5,495 nt of DNA, taken from the NCBI GenBank assembly GCA_021778875.1, contig JAJYBT010000254.1, forward strand, positions 1-5,495, given 5' to 3'. The notes beneath the pieces were generated by a model. That model made no database searches and had not been told where the DNA came from. It was given only the letters and a program-made list of their open reading frames with translations. This stretch comes from Acidobacteriota bacterium (GTDB lineage: Bacteria > Acidobacteriota > Terriglobia > Terriglobales > Acidobacteriaceae). A program made the position numbers and the translations under genes. Shown piece by piece: positions 5,002 through 5,495 of this stretch (the stretch's first letter is position 1; each line of letters begins with the position of its first letter).

Positions 5002-5495
5002 CTAGAAGTGGTAGGCGATACCGATTACCGGATCAAAGATATTGAAATAGCGGTTTGTGCTGAAGTTGTGTACGCCGAAGCTCGGGGTTTTCATCACCAG
5101 GCCACGGTACTCCGCCCGAATGTCGAAGCTTGGGCTGATCTCATAAGCGAATCCGGCGCCATAGATTCCGCCGATCTGAGTTTGAGATGAAATCTGCTGG
5201 ATGTTGGTCTTCGGATCGTCAATTGGCCGGAACATGAATCCTCCGATGCCAGCCTCAAGAAACGGGTTCCAGTTTCGGAAGATGAAGCTACGGACATAGG
5301 CACCCGAAACTTCATTGAGACGGAAGTGAATCGTGTTGTTGTTTGTGGGATTCGTGAAGTGATAAATCTGCTGGGCGTATTGGTAGTTCACTTCTACGCC
5401 GCTGGTCGGCGTCAAGAGATAGCGGTAGCTGATCAGGGCACCCCGACCTGTCGTGGCATGCAGTTGCGCGCCATTACCGGCAATGAACGGCGGTA
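5002..5495 (-). CDS. Outer-membrane beta-barrel protein, C-terminal part (cut by window edge)
   Basis: Reading leftward from 5495 the frame stays open to TAG at 5002-5004, giving 163 residues with the N-terminus and any signal peptide outside the window. A TTG at 5413-5415 lies inside a predicted strand and is not a real start. The sequence shows alternating amphipathic stretches typical of small OmpA/OmpW-like eight-strand barrels: GALISYRYLLTP, SGVEVNYQYAQQIYHF, SGAYVRSFIFR, W-N-P-F-L-E-A-G-I-G-G-F-M-F, I-G-G-I-Y-G-A-G-F-A-Y-E-I, and S-F-D-I-R-A-E-Y-R-G-L-V. The last strand, D-P-V-I-G-I-A-Y-H-F, ends in phenylalanine, the terminal signal for BAM-mediated insertion. This implies an outer membrane. 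The ligand or function cannot be read from this. It converges on the phosphatase and is not in an operon with it. Confidence 0.8.
   Translation of the reverse strand, partial: PPFIAGNGAQLHATTGRGALISYRYLLTPTSGVEVNYQYAQQIYHFTNPTNNNTIHFRLNEVSGAYVRSFIFRNWNPFLEAGIGGFMFRPIDDPKTNIQQISSQTQIGGIYGAGFAYEISPSFDIRAEYRGLVMKTPSFGVHNFSTNRYFNIFDPVIGIAYHF

Noticed and set aside
4906..5190. A 94-codon plus-strand frame starting at the TAATG overlap with the phosphatase stop
   Set aside because: Two thirds of it is antisense to the beta-barrel gene, whose minus-strand frame has clear amphipathic strands and a C-terminal phenylalanine. The plus-strand product resembles nothing I know.
5002..5415. The barrel protein as a complete 137-residue gene starting at the TTG at 5415
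   Set aside because: The frame stays open to the window edge and the upstream residues (G-A-L-I-S-Y-R-Y) continue the barrel-strand pattern, so the gene is cut by the window instead.

Overview
The window carries the distal half of a bacterial ribosomal-protein superoperon, all on the plus strand: infA, rpmJ, rpsM, rpsK, rpsD, rpoA and rplQ. This is the classic alpha-operon order. A strong intrinsic terminator follows rplQ. Next comes a separately promoted PP2C-type (SpoIIE/RsbU-like) serine phosphatase, and finally the 3' part of a minus-strand outer-membrane beta-barrel gene that runs off the right edge. Base composition is moderately GC-rich. The protein character (IF-1 opening M-S-K-E-D-A-I-E-V, RpoA opening [11 protein letters not shown], cysteine-type S4 and L36, an RpoA with a long acidic tail) and the Gram-negative type barrel fit Acidobacteriota, probably Terriglobia. 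That placement is by recall of family character, not by a search.

Layout: 17-957 holds infA, rpmJ and rpsM, with a 189-base gap between rpmJ and rpsM that can fold into several consecutive hairpins. rpsK follows rpsM with a 1-base TAATG overlap. From 1371 to 1577 there is a 207-base structured leader ahead of rpsD, which begins at a TTG preceded by a good ribosome binding site. rpsD, rpoA and rplQ are separated by gaps of 117 and 84 bases, each opening with a stable hairpin soon after the stop codon. The terminator at 3985-4030 closes the operon. The phosphatase (4100-4906) and the barrel gene (5002-5495, partial) converge over 95 bases.

Together the first seven genes supply translation initiation (IF-1), small-subunit proteins S13, S11 and S4, large-subunit proteins L36 and L17, and the RNA polymerase alpha subunit. 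In well-studied bacteria this group is co-regulated by S4 binding to mRNA. The most interesting non-coding content is the set of structured gaps, especially those before rpsM and rpsD, which are candidates for such autoregulation in a phylum where I know of no described example. I see no clearly novel multi-gene system: no mobile elements, CRISPR arrays or tRNAs.
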